Source: Akkermansiaceae bacterium (GTDB lineage Bacteria > Verrucomicrobiota > Verrucomicrobiia > Verrucomicrobiales > Akkermansiaceae). Taken from it: DNA of 64,000 bases. The stretch covers positions 22,052-86,051 of the forward strand of contig JAIPKB010000001.1 in assembly GCA_021733795.1 (NCBI GenBank), written 5' to 3'. Shown piece after piece: positions 51,523-61,264 of the stretch (position 1 is the first letter of the stretch; every line of letters starts with the position of its first letter). Both the position numbers and the translations under genes were made by a program. The notes beneath the pieces are model-generated. The model saw nothing but the letters and a program-made list of their open reading frames with translations. It was not told the origin of the DNA and ran no database searches.

Positions 51523-53790
51523 ATGACCCAGACCCCCTACCAACGCGAACAGCGGCTTTTCGACGAAGCCTTGGAGACGCCCCCCGGGTCGGCGAGGGAT
51601 GCGTTTCTCGAGGCCGCGTGCGCTGGCGATTCCGCGCTGCGCAACTCGCTTGCCTCCTTGCTCGCGGCTGATGCCGATGCCGCGGATTTTTTTGATGGTG
51701 GTACCCTGACCCTCGTTCAGTTGGTCTCCTCGCAGACTCCGGAAGAGCCCGCAGCGGGCGTGAATCCGGCGATCGGGACCAGTATCGGCCCCTACCAAAT
51801 CGTCGAACTCATCGATGAAGGCGGTTGCGGGTCGGTCTTCGTGGCGGAGCAAACCCAGCCGATCCGCAGGCGGGTGGCTCTGAAAATCATCCGACTCGGG
51901 ATGGACACCGACGCGGTTATTGCTCGTTTCGAGGCGGAGCGGCAGGCGCTGGCGCTAATGGATCACCCGAATATCGCCCACGTGCTTGATGCCGGGAGCA
52001 CCGCCGCCGGGTTGCCGTTTTTCGTAATGGAATTGGTGCCCGGTTCCAGCATCACCCGCTACTGTGACGACCACAACGTGTCCATCGCCGGGCGCTTGGG
52101 CCTGTTCGTGCAGGTCTGTCATGCCATCCAGCACGCCCATCAAAAGGGGGTGATCCACCGTGACATCAAGCCCTCCAACATCCTCATCACCCTTCAGGAC
52201 GGCAAGCCGGTTCCCAAGGTCATCGATTTCGGGATCGCCAAGGCCACCGATATCCCGCTCACTGAAAACACCCTGCTGACCGACGATCTCCGGATGATCG
52301 GCACTCCGGCCTACATGAGCCCGGAACAAGCCGAACGCGGTGGCCAGGAAATCGATACCCGCAGCGACATCTACAGCCTCGGGGTGGTGCTTTACCAATT
52401 GCTCACCGGCAGTCCGCCGTTCGACCCCAAGGAGCTGGCCCGCTCCGGCATCAGCGAGCTTCTCCGCACCTTGCGGGAAGTCGACCCGCCGCTGCCGGCA
52501 ATGGCACTTTGCAAACTGCCACCCAATCAGCTCACCGCATTGGCCCGCAGCCGCGGCACCGATCCGTTCGGCCTGCTCTCCGCAGTCCGCGGCGATCTCA
52601 ATTGGATCGTCTCCAAGGCGATGGACAAGGATTGCCCGCGGCGCTATGAGTCCGCCCACGGCTTCGCCGCAGACATCGAGAGACATCTGGCCCACGAACC
52701 GGTCGTGGCCCACCCGCCGACCCGCCGCTACCGGTTGCGGAAATTGATCCGTCGTAACCGGGTGGTGTTTGCCTCGGCCATGGTCATGGTGGCGATTCTG
52801 ATCATCGCCACCGGGGTGTCCACCCACCTCTACCTGCGGGAGCGCGATGCCCGGCTGGGCCTCGTCCGCGCCAAACTGGTGCAGACCTCGCTGCACCAGG
52901 AGGCCGAGCGCAGACGGGTGCAAGCGGAGGCCCTCCAGCTCATTGCCGAAACCCGCGAAAGGATCACCCAGGCGGTGGTGTTGTTGCGCGACGGGGATTT
53001 CCCGGCGGCTGATGCGCTGGTCGCCGGGGCCTCGCTGATCCGGCCCACGCCGGAGGGAGCCGAGGTATTCCGCCGCCTGGGCGATTGGCATGCCGTCCAC
53101 GGCCGCTGGGAGGATGCGGCGGCGCGATTCTCCTACCTGATCAAGGTCAACTACCTCGACGGCAGCGACACCCCATCGCTCGACCACTTGCGGGCCGGGC
53201 CGGTCTTGATCGAGTCCGGAGATTTGGCGGGGTTCGAGCGTTTCCGGCGAGCGATGGTCGCCCGCTTCGCCAAGATGCCGGGCGTGCTTTCCGCCGAGCG
53301 CACCGTCAAAGTCGCTCTGCTGGTCCCCGCAGGCGAGGATTTAATGCAGGCCCTCGACCCGCTTATCGACGTCTCCGTGGACTCATTGAGCGGACTCGAC
53401 CAGCAGCCGGTCACCGGCAATGTCGACCATCTCGAGATTTGGCGGATGGACTCGGTCGCGCTGGGCGAATACCGGAGGGGGCGCTTCGACCGCGCCGAAG
53501 CATGGTCCCGGGCATGCCTGGAATTTTCCAAAGACAATTCGTCACGTGAGGCGACCGCCCGGATCCTACTGGCGCTCGCCCTTCACCAGCAGGGGCGGGT
53601 CGGGGAGGCCCGCTCGGAGCTCGCACCCGCCTGTGCGGCGGTCGCAACCACCTTCGGCCAGGAGCTGAGGATTGACTACGCCGGCAGCGCATGGTGGTTC
53701 GATTGGCTGATCGCCCGGATCCTGCTGCGCGAGGCCGAGGAGCTCATTGGCCACCGGTCCGCGACTGGGGACCCGCACGATAAGCCCTAG
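51523..53790 (+). CDS. Ser/Thr protein kinase paired with the ECF sigma factor
   Basis: 755 residues from ATG 51523 (20 codons inside the track ORF). A roughly 90-residue N-terminal region ('REQRLFDEALETPPGSARDAFLEAAC...SLASLLAAD') is typical of this kinase group. The kinase domain follows: 'DEGGCGSVFVAEQ', Lys in 'VALKIIRLG', 'HRDIKPSNILI', 'DFGIAKA', 'GTPAYMSPEQ'. A membrane helix near residue 425 ('VVFASAMVMVAILIIATGV') leads to a TPR-like extracytoplasmic part ('RRGRFDRAEAWSRACLEFSKD'). The loop 'GGCGS' replaces the commoner GGMG. It likely phosphorylates the sigma factor or an associated protein in response to an external signal. Confidence 0.9.
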   Translation: MTQTPYQREQRLFDEALETPPGSARDAFLEAACAGDSALRNSLASLLAADADAADFFDGGTLTLVQLVSSQTPEEPAAGVNPAIGTSIGPYQIVELIDEGGCGSVFVAEQTQPIRRRVALKIIRLGMDTDAVIARFEAERQALALMDHPNIAHVLDAGSTAAGLPFFVMELVPGSSITRYCDDHNVSIAGRLGLFVQVCHAIQHAHQKGVIHRDIKPSNILITLQDGKPVPKVIDFGIAKATDIPLTENTLLTDDLRMIGTPAYMSPEQAERGGQEIDTRSDIYSLGVVLYQLLTGSPPFDPKELARSGISELLRTLREVDPPLPAMALCKLPPNQLTALARSRGTDPFGLLSAVRGDLNWIVSKAMDKDCPRRYESAHGFAADIERHLAHEPVVAHPPTRRYRLRKLIRRNRVVFASAMVMVAILIIATGVSTHLYLRERDARLGLVRAKLVQTSLHQEAERRRVQAEALQLIAETRERITQAVVLLRDGDFPAADALVAGASLIRPTPEGAEVFRRLGDWHAVHGRWEDAAARFSYLIKVNYLDGSDTPSLDHLRAGPVLIESGDLAGFERFRRAMVARFAKMPGVLSAERTVKVALLVPAGEDLMQALDPLIDVSVDSLSGLDQQPVTGNVDHLEIWRMDSVALGEYRRGRFDRAEAWSRACLEFSKDNSSREATARILLALALHQQGRVGEARSELAPACAAVATTFGQELRIDYAGSAWWFDWLIARILLREAEELIGHRSATGDPHDKP

Positions 53791-54138
53791 CGACAGGGGA
53801 GGCTTGAAACGCAAAAAGGCGAATGACTTCGAAAACACACCATCGTTTCGACTCCTCGCGAACCTGTTTGAAGCTCAAACAAGTCGGAACGCCAGGATCT
53901 CCGGTGGCTTATGCGCACGAAAATCCCCGTTGGACGCGCCCGCACGGAAAGATTTTCGATGATTCTCTGTCGGGTATTGCCTGGGAAACGCGCTTCTTAA
54001 TGAGACACCAAAATGCTCCGTCCTCGGCGGTAGGATGGCGCTTGCGCCGTGAATCTGGCCGCGTCCAGCCCCGGGTAGGGGAACCCATGCAACGAATGTC
54101 CGATCGCCAATCCAAACATCCCTGTCCCCAGCAAGCCC
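53791..54138. other. Intergenic region with one small hairpin
   Basis: About 350 bases between the kinase and the GH2 gene. A perfect TGTTTGA-agc-TCAAACA hairpin at 53865-53881 lies 75 bases after the kinase stop and may help end its transcript; it has no strong U-run. No gene is convincing; track ORFs here (53747-53962, 53823-54491) are shadows or chance. The GH2 promoter should lie near 54050-54110. Confidence 0.4.
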
Positions 54139-56046
54139 ATGAAATTCCCGACGCCACCACCCACATCAATCCAACACCCGCCGGGTGGAAAACTCTGGAA
54201 ATGCCTGTTGTGCCTCTCGCTGGGCGGGTTGTCCGCCCATGCGGAGTGGCAACCGGTGGCGGGCGGCATGATGACCGAGTGGGGTCGCCAACTGAAGGCG
54301 GATACGGCATGGCAGGAATATCCACGGCCCCAGCTGGAACGGGCGGATTGGACGAATCTCAACGGCCTGTGGGAATACGCGGTGACCGCCAAGGAGGCCA
54401 AGGCACCGGATTCATGGGCGGGGCGGATTCTGGTGCCGTTTTGCCCGGAGTCGGCCTTGTCGGGCGTCGGACGCCTGATCGAGCCGAATGAGGCGCTTTG
54501 GTACCAGCGCCCGCTCCCCGCACCGCAGCCGGGGAAACGCACGCTGCTCAACTTCGAGGCGGTGGATTATACCACCACGGTCTGGGTCAACGGCAAAATG
54601 ATCGGCAGCCACACCGGTGGTTTCACTCCGTTTTCGTTCGACATCACCCCGGCGCTCAAGGCGGCCGACAATGAATTGCTGGTGCGGGTGGACGACGCGA
54701 CCGAGGGCTTCCAACTCCACGGCAAGCAGAAGCTCAAGCCCGGCGGGATCTGGTACACCCGGGTGACCGGCATCTGGCAGACGGTGTGGCTGGAAAACGT
54801 CAGCCCGCGCTTCATCCGCGATCTGGATTTCACCACCGATATCAACGGTGGCAGGCTGCAGGTCAGGCCGAAACTCTCCGGCAAGGCCCTCGCCGGCGAG
54901 AACGTCCGCGTCACCGCGTCGATCGGCGGCAAGGCAACCGCCGCAAGCACGGGAAGTTCGGCCGTTAACCTGAAGATTCCGGGTGCCAAACGGTGGTCGC
55001 CGAAGGAGCCGAATCTCTACGATTTGAAAGTCGAGTTGCTAGACGGCAAAGGAAACGTCGTCGATCAGGTGAACTCCTATGTGGCCATGCGCGAGTTCGG
55101 CAAGGTCAAAGACAAGGACGGCAACTGGCGCTTCACCCTCAATGGCGAGAGCATCTTCCATTGGGGCCCGCTCGACCAGGGTTGGTGGCCCGACGGGCTT
55201 CTAACACCTCCGTCGGAGGCAGCGATGATCTCCGACATTGATTTCCTCAAGGCCGCCGGATTCAACATGATCCGCAAGCACATCAAGGTGGAACCGCGGC
55301 GCTACTACCATCATTGCGACAAAATCGGGATGTTGATCTGGCAGGATCAGGTCAGCATGGGGTATGGTCCCCAATCCGAGCCGAAAGACTCGAATCCGCC
55401 ATGGACCCGGATGGATCGGAACCCCAAGGATGGCGTTTGGCCCGACGCCGCGCACGACCAATTCGTCACCGAATACGTGCGGATGGTCGATCACCTGCGC
55501 GACGTCCCCTGCGTCGCCGTCTGGTCGCCGTTCAACGAAGCCTGGGGCCAGCACCGCACGCTGGAAATCGGCAACATGGCGGTCGCCTGTGACAAGACCC
55601 GCCCCGTCAACATCGCCAGCGGCGGAAATTTCTGGCCGGTCGGCGACATCGCCGACTCCCACCAATATCCAGAACCCGGCTTCCCGTTTGACGACCAGCG
55701 TTTCGACGCCTACATCAAGGTTGTCGGTGAATTCGGTGGCCACGGCATGCCGGTCGAGGGTCACTTGTGGAACAAGAACAGCCCGAACTGGGGCTACGGC
55801 GGCTTGCCGAAAGACCTCAATGAATGGAAACAGCGCTACACCCGCTCGATCCAGATCCTCGCCGACCTGCGCAAGCGCGGGATTTCCGCCGGGATTTACA
55901 CCCAGACTACCGACGTCGAGGTGGAGATCAACGGCCTGCGGACTTACGACCGGGTGAACAAGGTCGATCCCGCCTGGCTCAAGCCCCTGTCCGAGATGTT
56001 GCTCAACACGCCGGACGTGGCTAACACCGGGGCTCCGGCCAATTGA
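54139..56046 (+). CDS. Secreted GH2 family glycoside hydrolase
   Basis: 635 residues, signal region 'KLWKCLLCLSLGGLSAHAE'. The sugar-binding jelly roll ('YPRPQLERADWTNLNGLWEYAV', 'LNFEAVDYTTTVWVNGKMIGSHTGGFTPFSFDIT'), an Ig-like beta domain and the TIM barrel are in the usual order. The acid/base Glu is in 'VWSPFNEAWGQHRT' and the nucleophile Glu in 'VVGEFGGHG'. The protein is short for GH2 (three-domain type). Members include beta-galactosidases, beta-glucuronidases and arabinosidases; specificity cannot be told. It is the first gene of a plus-strand run with GH127/146, DUF4965 and another GH2. Confidence 0.9.
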   Translation: MKFPTPPPTSIQHPPGGKLWKCLLCLSLGGLSAHAEWQPVAGGMMTEWGRQLKADTAWQEYPRPQLERADWTNLNGLWEYAVTAKEAKAPDSWAGRILVPFCPESALSGVGRLIEPNEALWYQRPLPAPQPGKRTLLNFEAVDYTTTVWVNGKMIGSHTGGFTPFSFDITPALKAADNELLVRVDDATEGFQLHGKQKLKPGGIWYTRVTGIWQTVWLENVSPRFIRDLDFTTDINGGRLQVRPKLSGKALAGENVRVTASIGGKATAASTGSSAVNLKIPGAKRWSPKEPNLYDLKVELLDGKGNVVDQVNSYVAMREFGKVKDKDGNWRFTLNGESIFHWGPLDQGWWPDGLLTPPSEAAMISDIDFLKAAGFNMIRKHIKVEPRRYYHHCDKIGMLIWQDQVSMGYGPQSEPKDSNPPWTRMDRNPKDGVWPDAAHDQFVTEYVRMVDHLRDVPCVAVWSPFNEAWGQHRTLEIGNMAVACDKTRPVNIASGGNFWPVGDIADSHQYPEPGFPFDDQRFDAYIKVVGEFGGHGMPVEGHLWNKNSPNWGYGGLPKDLNEWKQRYTRSIQILADLRKRGISAGIYTQTTDVEVEINGLRTYDRVNKVDPAWLKPLSEMLLNTPDVANTGAPAN

Positions 56047-56159
56047 TTGCGGTCATGAAGTGGAATCCAGCCACGACATTCCTCCGACGCGATGATGGAT
56101 CTTCCGACTTCGGTAGTCCTCCAGCGCCCGGCACACCAATCCCCTCCCCCATCCGGAAA

Positions 56160-58517
56160 ATGACCTCACCACGATCTCACAACAATGCCGCCGCCGCTTT
56201 GCTCGCCACCCTGCTGGCCGGTTCGCCGGTCCACGGTGCCGGGGTGCCGCCCGTCGCCGTCAGTCCGCTCGCGGCACCATTCGCCCTGGGCGATGTTCGC
56301 CTGCTCGACGGTCCGTTCAAGGATGGACAGGACATTGCGGTGAAATACCTGCTCAGCCTGGAGCCTAACCGTTTTCTCGCCGATTTCCGCAGGGACGCCG
56401 GCCTGGTGCCGAAGGCAAAACAATATGGTGGCTGGGAGTCGATGGGAGTCTGCGGACACAACGGTGGGCATTATCTCAGCGCCTGCTCGCTCGCCTACGC
56501 GTCCACCGGCGACAAACGCTTCCTCGAGCGGGTGAACTACTTTGTTTCCGAGCTTGCCGAATGCCAGCGGGCCAACGGCACCGGCTATGTGGCCGGCATT
56601 CCCGATGGCAAGCGCGTCTACGCCGAGATCGCCGCCGGCAACATCCGCTCCGAAGGGTTCAGCCTGAACGGTTGCTGGGTGCCCAACTACACCATGCACA
56701 AAATCTTTGCCGGGCTGCGGGATGCCTACCGTCACTGTGACAGCAAGCAGGCGCTCGAAGTCGCCAGGGGCTTGGCCGATTGGTTCGGGAAGATCCACGC
56801 AAATCTATCCGAAGAGCAGATGCAGAGGATCCTCGCCTGCGAACACGGCGGACTGAACGAGACATTCGCGGATCTCTACGCCGATACCGGCGAGGAACGC
56901 TACCTCAAGCTGGCCCGGCGCTTCCACCACCAGGCCATCCTCGATCCGCTCACGCGCGGCGAGGAAATCCTGCCGGGCAAACATGCCAACACCCAGATCC
57001 CGAAGCTCGTCGGCCTGGCCAGACTCTACGAAATCGCCGGTAACCCGGATGATCGCGCGGCTGCCGGCTTCTTCTGGGACAGGGTGGTCAATCACCACAG
57101 CTATCTAACCGGCGGTCATTGCGATCACGAGCATTTCGGCGAGCCGGACAAATTGAACGACCGGCTCAGCGATGACACCACCGAGACCTGCAATGTCTAC
57201 AACATGCTCAAACTGACCGAACACGTATTCGGATGGAACCCGGATGCGGCGGTGGCGGACTTCTACGAGCGTGCCTTGCTGAATCACATCCGCGGCAGCC
57301 AGCACCCGGACGGACGGGTGGTTTACAATCTGACCCTGAAGCCCGGCGGAGAGAAACACTACCAATCGCTCTACGACTCGTTCACCTGCTGCGTCGGCAC
57401 CGGCATGGAAAACCATGTGAAATACGGTGAGGCAATCTATTTCCATGATGCGGACGGCCTGTGGGTGAATCTGTTCATGCCCTCCGAACTCAATTGGAAG
57501 GAACGCGGATTGCGGGTTCGTCAGGAGACGAAATGGCCGATGGGGGATACCACTACGCTGGCCTTTTCCTCGGCAACGCCCCAGGAGTTCACCCTGCGGC
57601 TGCGGCACCCGCAGTGGGCCGTGAACGGGGTCCGGGTGACAGTCAATGGCGAGGTGGTGCCAGGCGACAGCAAGCCATCCAGTTATGTGGAAATCCGCCG
57701 CACCTGGAAATCCGGCGACCGGGTGGAAATGAAATTCCCAATGTCGCTGCGAACCGAGGCCATGCCGGATAATCCCAAGCGCATCGGCATCTTCTACGGG
57801 CCGACCCTGCTCGCCGCCAAGCTCGGCGCAGCGGACGAATCCGCCACCGCCAAGTCAGGTGAGGTGCCGGTGGTGGTGGTGGATGGCAAACCCGTCAGCC
57901 AGTGGGTCAAGCCGGTCGCGATTTCCAAATTGAACTTCAAGACCAGCGGGGTTGGCAGACCTCACGATGTGGAATTGGCGCCGTTTTTTGCGATTCATGA
58001 CCGGCGCTACACGGTTTTTCTGGATGTCTTCACCGCGGCGGACTGGATGCGGCGTGAAGCCGGAATTCTAGCCGACCGCGAACGCGAGGCGCGACTTAAA
58101 GCCCGCACCGTCGATGTGCTGCGCACTGGCGAGCAACAACCCGAAAAGGATCATAATCTCCAGGGCGAACACACCGGTTCCGGCGATTCCGGCGGCCGCA
58201 AGTGGCGTCACGCCACCGATGGCGGTTGGTTCTCGTTCGAGATGAAGGTGGACCCCGCCATGCCCGGCGAACTGCAGCTGACCTACTGGGGCGGTGAAAC
58301 CGGCAACCGGAATTTCGACATTCTGGTGGACGGCCGGAAAATCGCCAGCCAGAGGCTCCAGCAAGATAAACCCGGGGAGTTTTTCGATGTCATCTATCCG
58401 CTGCCAACCGAATTGACCCGGGGCCGGTCCGCGGTCACGGTCAGGTTGCAGGCACAGCCCGGTGCCTGGGCCGGCGGCCTGTTCGGTGCCAAGACCCTCC
58501 GCCGCGAAACCCCCTGA
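56160..58517 (+). CDS. Secreted GH127/GH146-type beta-L-arabinofuranosidase
   Basis: 785 residues from ATG 56160, opening 'AAAALLATLLAGSPVHGAG'; the track start is 39 codons earlier. 'FALGDVRLLDGPFKDGQDIAVKYLLSLEPNRFLADFR', 'GGWESMGVCGHNGGHYLSA' and 'NYTMHKIFAGLRDAY' are typical. The metal/thiolate site is 'TTETCNVYNMLKL' and 'DSFTCCVGTGMENHVKYGE', with the Glu-x-Cys and the Cys pair conserved. C-terminal beta domains (DUF4986/DUF6805-like, 'WFSFEMKVDPAMPGELQLTYWGG') follow. It differs strongly from the GH127 at 48 kb, closer to GH146, so the two probably cut different arabinose linkages. Confidence 0.9.
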   Translation: MTSPRSHNNAAAALLATLLAGSPVHGAGVPPVAVSPLAAPFALGDVRLLDGPFKDGQDIAVKYLLSLEPNRFLADFRRDAGLVPKAKQYGGWESMGVCGHNGGHYLSACSLAYASTGDKRFLERVNYFVSELAECQRANGTGYVAGIPDGKRVYAEIAAGNIRSEGFSLNGCWVPNYTMHKIFAGLRDAYRHCDSKQALEVARGLADWFGKIHANLSEEQMQRILACEHGGLNETFADLYADTGEERYLKLARRFHHQAILDPLTRGEEILPGKHANTQIPKLVGLARLYEIAGNPDDRAAAGFFWDRVVNHHSYLTGGHCDHEHFGEPDKLNDRLSDDTTETCNVYNMLKLTEHVFGWNPDAAVADFYERALLNHIRGSQHPDGRVVYNLTLKPGGEKHYQSLYDSFTCCVGTGMENHVKYGEAIYFHDADGLWVNLFMPSELNWKERGLRVRQETKWPMGDTTTLAFSSATPQEFTLRLRHPQWAVNGVRVTVNGEVVPGDSKPSSYVEIRRTWKSGDRVEMKFPMSLRTEAMPDNPKRIGIFYGPTLLAAKLGAADESATAKSGEVPVVVVDGKPVSQWVKPVAISKLNFKTSGVGRPHDVELAPFFAIHDRRYTVFLDVFTAADWMRREAGILADREREARLKARTVDVLRTGEQQPEKDHNLQGEHTGSGDSGGRKWRHATDGGWFSFEMKVDPAMPGELQLTYWGGETGNRNFDILVDGRKIASQRLQQDKPGEFFDVIYPLPTELTRGRSAVTVRLQAQPGAWAGGLFGAKTLRRETP

Positions 58518-58615
58518 AAACCGAACCATTTATGCAACTTATGAAAATGAACCAACACCCCCCAACCGCGAATCCCCGGTTGCGATTTATTGATAGAGAT
58601 GAACCGTCCGCATCC

Positions 58616-61201
58616 ATGTCCAAGCCATCCGGACTGTGCAAGGTGCTCGGAATCGGGGCGGTGGCCCTGACCGTGATCAGTCCTGGTCTGCGGGCCCAGG
58701 CGGACTCCGACGCACTGCTGCGTCCACCGTCCGTGCCGCTGGTGGCGCACGATCCGTATTTCAGCATTTGGTCCCCCGGTGACAAGTTGACGGATGTCGA
58801 CACCACCCACTGGACCGGCAAGCCGCACCGGCTCAACAGCATCGTGAGCATCGACGGCAAGCCATTCCGAGTGATCGGCGCCGAGCCCTCCGATACCCCC
58901 GCGCTGCCGCAAACCGGCGTGGTGGTTTTACCGACCCGGACAATTTACTCCTTCGAAGGATCGGGGGTGGCGCTGAAGCTGACGTTTCTCACGCCGGCAC
59001 TGCCCGGCGATATCGATCTGCTGTCCCGTCCGCTCACCTATCTGACCTATGAATTCGCCGCCACCGATGGGGCCAGCCACAAACTGGATTTCAACTTCGA
59101 CGCCTCCGCGGAACTCACCGTCAACCAGGGGGAGCAGAAGGTCGATGGCTCGCTCATCCAGCTAAACACCCAGGCAGGGAGACTGGTCGGAGTGAAAGTC
59201 GGCTCGGTCGACCAGCAGGTGCTGGCGAAAAAGGGTGACGACATCCGGATTGACTGGGGGCACCTCTATCTCGCCGCGTCCGAGGCCGTGGCAAAGCCAA
59301 GTTACCACCTGCGGGGCCAAAACCCGGCAAACACGGCGCCGCAGGGCGCGGCCGGTGACACCGCGGTGGCGTCGCTTGCCTTCAGCAGCTTCCAACTAGC
59401 CGGCAAGCCGGTTTCGCGGATGTTGATGCTGGCGTATGACGACGAGTATTCGATCCAATATATGAAGAAGAACCTGCGGCCGTATTGGCGCCGAAATGGC
59501 TGGGATGCCGACGATCTCCTAAAGGCCGCAGCCATGGAATACGCATCGCTACAAATGCGCTGCGTGGCGTTTGACACCGGGTTGATGGCGGATCTCACCA
59601 AGGCGGGTGGCGAAAAATATGCGAAGATCTCGGCGCTGGCGTATCGCCAGTGTTTCGCGGCGGGCAAGTTCGTCGCGGATACCAACGGCCAGCCGATTTC
59701 CTTCTGCAAGGAGAACCACTCGAACGGATGTATCGGCACGTCCGACGTGTTCTATCCGATGGCACCCCAGTTCCTGTTGTTCGGGCCGTCCGTGGCCAAG
59801 TCGTTCATCGTCCCGTTCATGAATTATGCGGCAAGCTCGCGCTGGAAATTTCCGTTTGCACCGCACGACATCGGCACCTATCCGCACGCCAACGGCCAGG
59901 TCTATGGCGATGGCGAACGCGGTGTGAACAACCAGATGCCGGTCGAGGAAAGCGGCAACCTGCTGATCCTCATGGCCGCCGTCGCGGAAATGGAAGGCAA
60001 TGCCGATTTCGCCGGCCGGTATTGGAAACAACTCGAACAATGGGCCGCATACCTGAAGGAGAAGGGGTTTGATCCGGAAAACCAGCTTTGTACCGATGAT
60101 TTTGCCGGACATCTCGCACACAATGTGAACCTCAGCGTCAAGGCGATCTGCGGTCTCGGGTCGTTCGCCAAACTCTGTGAAATGCGCGGCGACAAGACGC
60201 ACGCCGAGGCCTACTTCAAGCTCGCCCGCGAATTCGCCGCGCGCTGGGTAAAGGAGGCCGACGACGGTGAGAAATTCCGTCTCGCGTTCGACCGCTCCGG
60301 CACCTGGAGCCAGAAATACAACCTGATGTGGGACCGGATTCTCGACCTGAAGCTGTTCCCGCTCGAGGTCGCACGCAAGGAGATGGATTACTATAAGAAG
60401 ATCCAGAACAAATACGGATTGCCGTTGGACAACCGCCAGCCCTATACCAAGTTGGACTGGATCCTGTGGACGGCCACCCTGACCCAGGATCGGGCCGACT
60501 TCGAGGCCCTGGTGGATCCCGTGTTCCGCTTCCTCAATGAAACCGGGGATCGCTCGCCGATGACCGACTGGTATCAAACGAAAGACGCCAAAAAGGTCGG
60601 ATTCACCGCCCGCCCGGTGGTCGGCGGCGTGTTTGCCCAGATGCTCTACAACAAAGGGGTTTGGAAAAAGTGGGCCGCACAGGACACTACCAAGGCGGCC
60701 GGCTGGGCTCCCATGCCGACCCCTCCGAAGATCACCGTGGTCGTGCCCGCCGCAGACACCAAGGCCGCCACCTGGCGTTACACCACCCGCCAGCCGGCGA
60801 CGGCTTGGGCGGCCCCTCAGTTCGATGACTCGGGCTGGAAATCCGGCCCGTCCGGATTCGGCACCCAGGGAACTCCAGGCGCGGTGATCGGCACGGTTTG
60901 GAATACTCCCGACATCTGGCTGCGTCGTGAAATCGAAGTACCATCCCTGCCGCAGGGCGAGCTTCAGTTCTGGATGAAATATGACGAAGCCGCCGAGGTC
61001 CATGTGAACGGCGTGCTGGCACTCAGCACCACCGGTTGGATCGACGATTATCAGGCGATTCCGATGTCAACGGCCGGTCGCGCCGCCTTGAAACCCGGCC
61101 GGAACACGATCGCCGTGCACTGCCACCAGACGGTCAACGGACAATATATCGACGTCGGCTTGGTCACCGTCACCCCCGGCAAGCCGAGCGCACTGCCTTG
61201 A
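58616..61201 (+). CDS. Secreted DUF5127/DUF4965/DUF1793 (glutaminase A-like) protein
   Basis: 861 residues from ATG 58616, chosen for its signal peptide ('KVLGIGAVALTVISPGLRAQA'); three earlier in-frame ATGs (58532, 58541, 58547) are possible. Hallmarks: 'PPSVPLVAHDPYFSIWSPGDKLTD', 'HWTGKPHRLNSIVSIDGKPFR', 'KENHSNGCIGTSDVFYPMAPQFLLF', 'FAPHDIGTYPHANGQVYG', 'MPVEESGNLLILMAA', 'DRSGTWSQKYNLMWDRI'. A jelly-roll tail ('WRYTTRQPATAWAAPQFDDSGWKSGPSGFG') follows. Despite the glutaminase label, the family commonly sits in glycan loci with GH127/GH2, as here, and has an (alpha/alpha)6 barrel; a glycan role is likely. Confidence 0.85.
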   Translation: MSKPSGLCKVLGIGAVALTVISPGLRAQADSDALLRPPSVPLVAHDPYFSIWSPGDKLTDVDTTHWTGKPHRLNSIVSIDGKPFRVIGAEPSDTPALPQTGVVVLPTRTIYSFEGSGVALKLTFLTPALPGDIDLLSRPLTYLTYEFAATDGASHKLDFNFDASAELTVNQGEQKVDGSLIQLNTQAGRLVGVKVGSVDQQVLAKKGDDIRIDWGHLYLAASEAVAKPSYHLRGQNPANTAPQGAAGDTAVASLAFSSFQLAGKPVSRMLMLAYDDEYSIQYMKKNLRPYWRRNGWDADDLLKAAAMEYASLQMRCVAFDTGLMADLTKAGGEKYAKISALAYRQCFAAGKFVADTNGQPISFCKENHSNGCIGTSDVFYPMAPQFLLFGPSVAKSFIVPFMNYAASSRWKFPFAPHDIGTYPHANGQVYGDGERGVNNQMPVEESGNLLILMAAVAEMEGNADFAGRYWKQLEQWAAYLKEKGFDPENQLCTDDFAGHLAHNVNLSVKAICGLGSFAKLCEMRGDKTHAEAYFKLAREFAARWVKEADDGEKFRLAFDRSGTWSQKYNLMWDRILDLKLFPLEVARKEMDYYKKIQNKYGLPLDNRQPYTKLDWILWTATLTQDRADFEALVDPVFRFLNETGDRSPMTDWYQTKDAKKVGFTARPVVGGVFAQMLYNKGVWKKWAAQDTTKAAGWAPMPTPPKITVVVPAADTKAATWRYTTRQPATAWAAPQFDDSGWKSGPSGFGTQGTPGAVIGTVWNTPDIWLRREIEVPSLPQGELQFWMKYDEAAEVHVNGVLALSTTGWIDDYQAIPMSTAGRAALKPGRNTIAVHCHQTVNGQYIDVGLVTVTPGKPSALP

Positions 61202-61264
61202 CCGGCGCAACGGGCGTGGGAATGATTCATGGCAGAAAGGGATTGGCGATGAAGTAGAATCAAC

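Noticed and set aside
53823-54491. 222-residue plus-strand ORF overlapping the GH2 start
   Set aside because: Overlaps the GH2 signal peptide and N-terminal domain in another frame and shows no domain; the intergenic part is unremarkable.
59549-61003. 484-residue minus-strand ORF, also 62885-63883, 47003-47986 and 28575-30290
   Set aside because: All are shadows of long secreted-enzyme genes on the opposite strand with recognisable domains.
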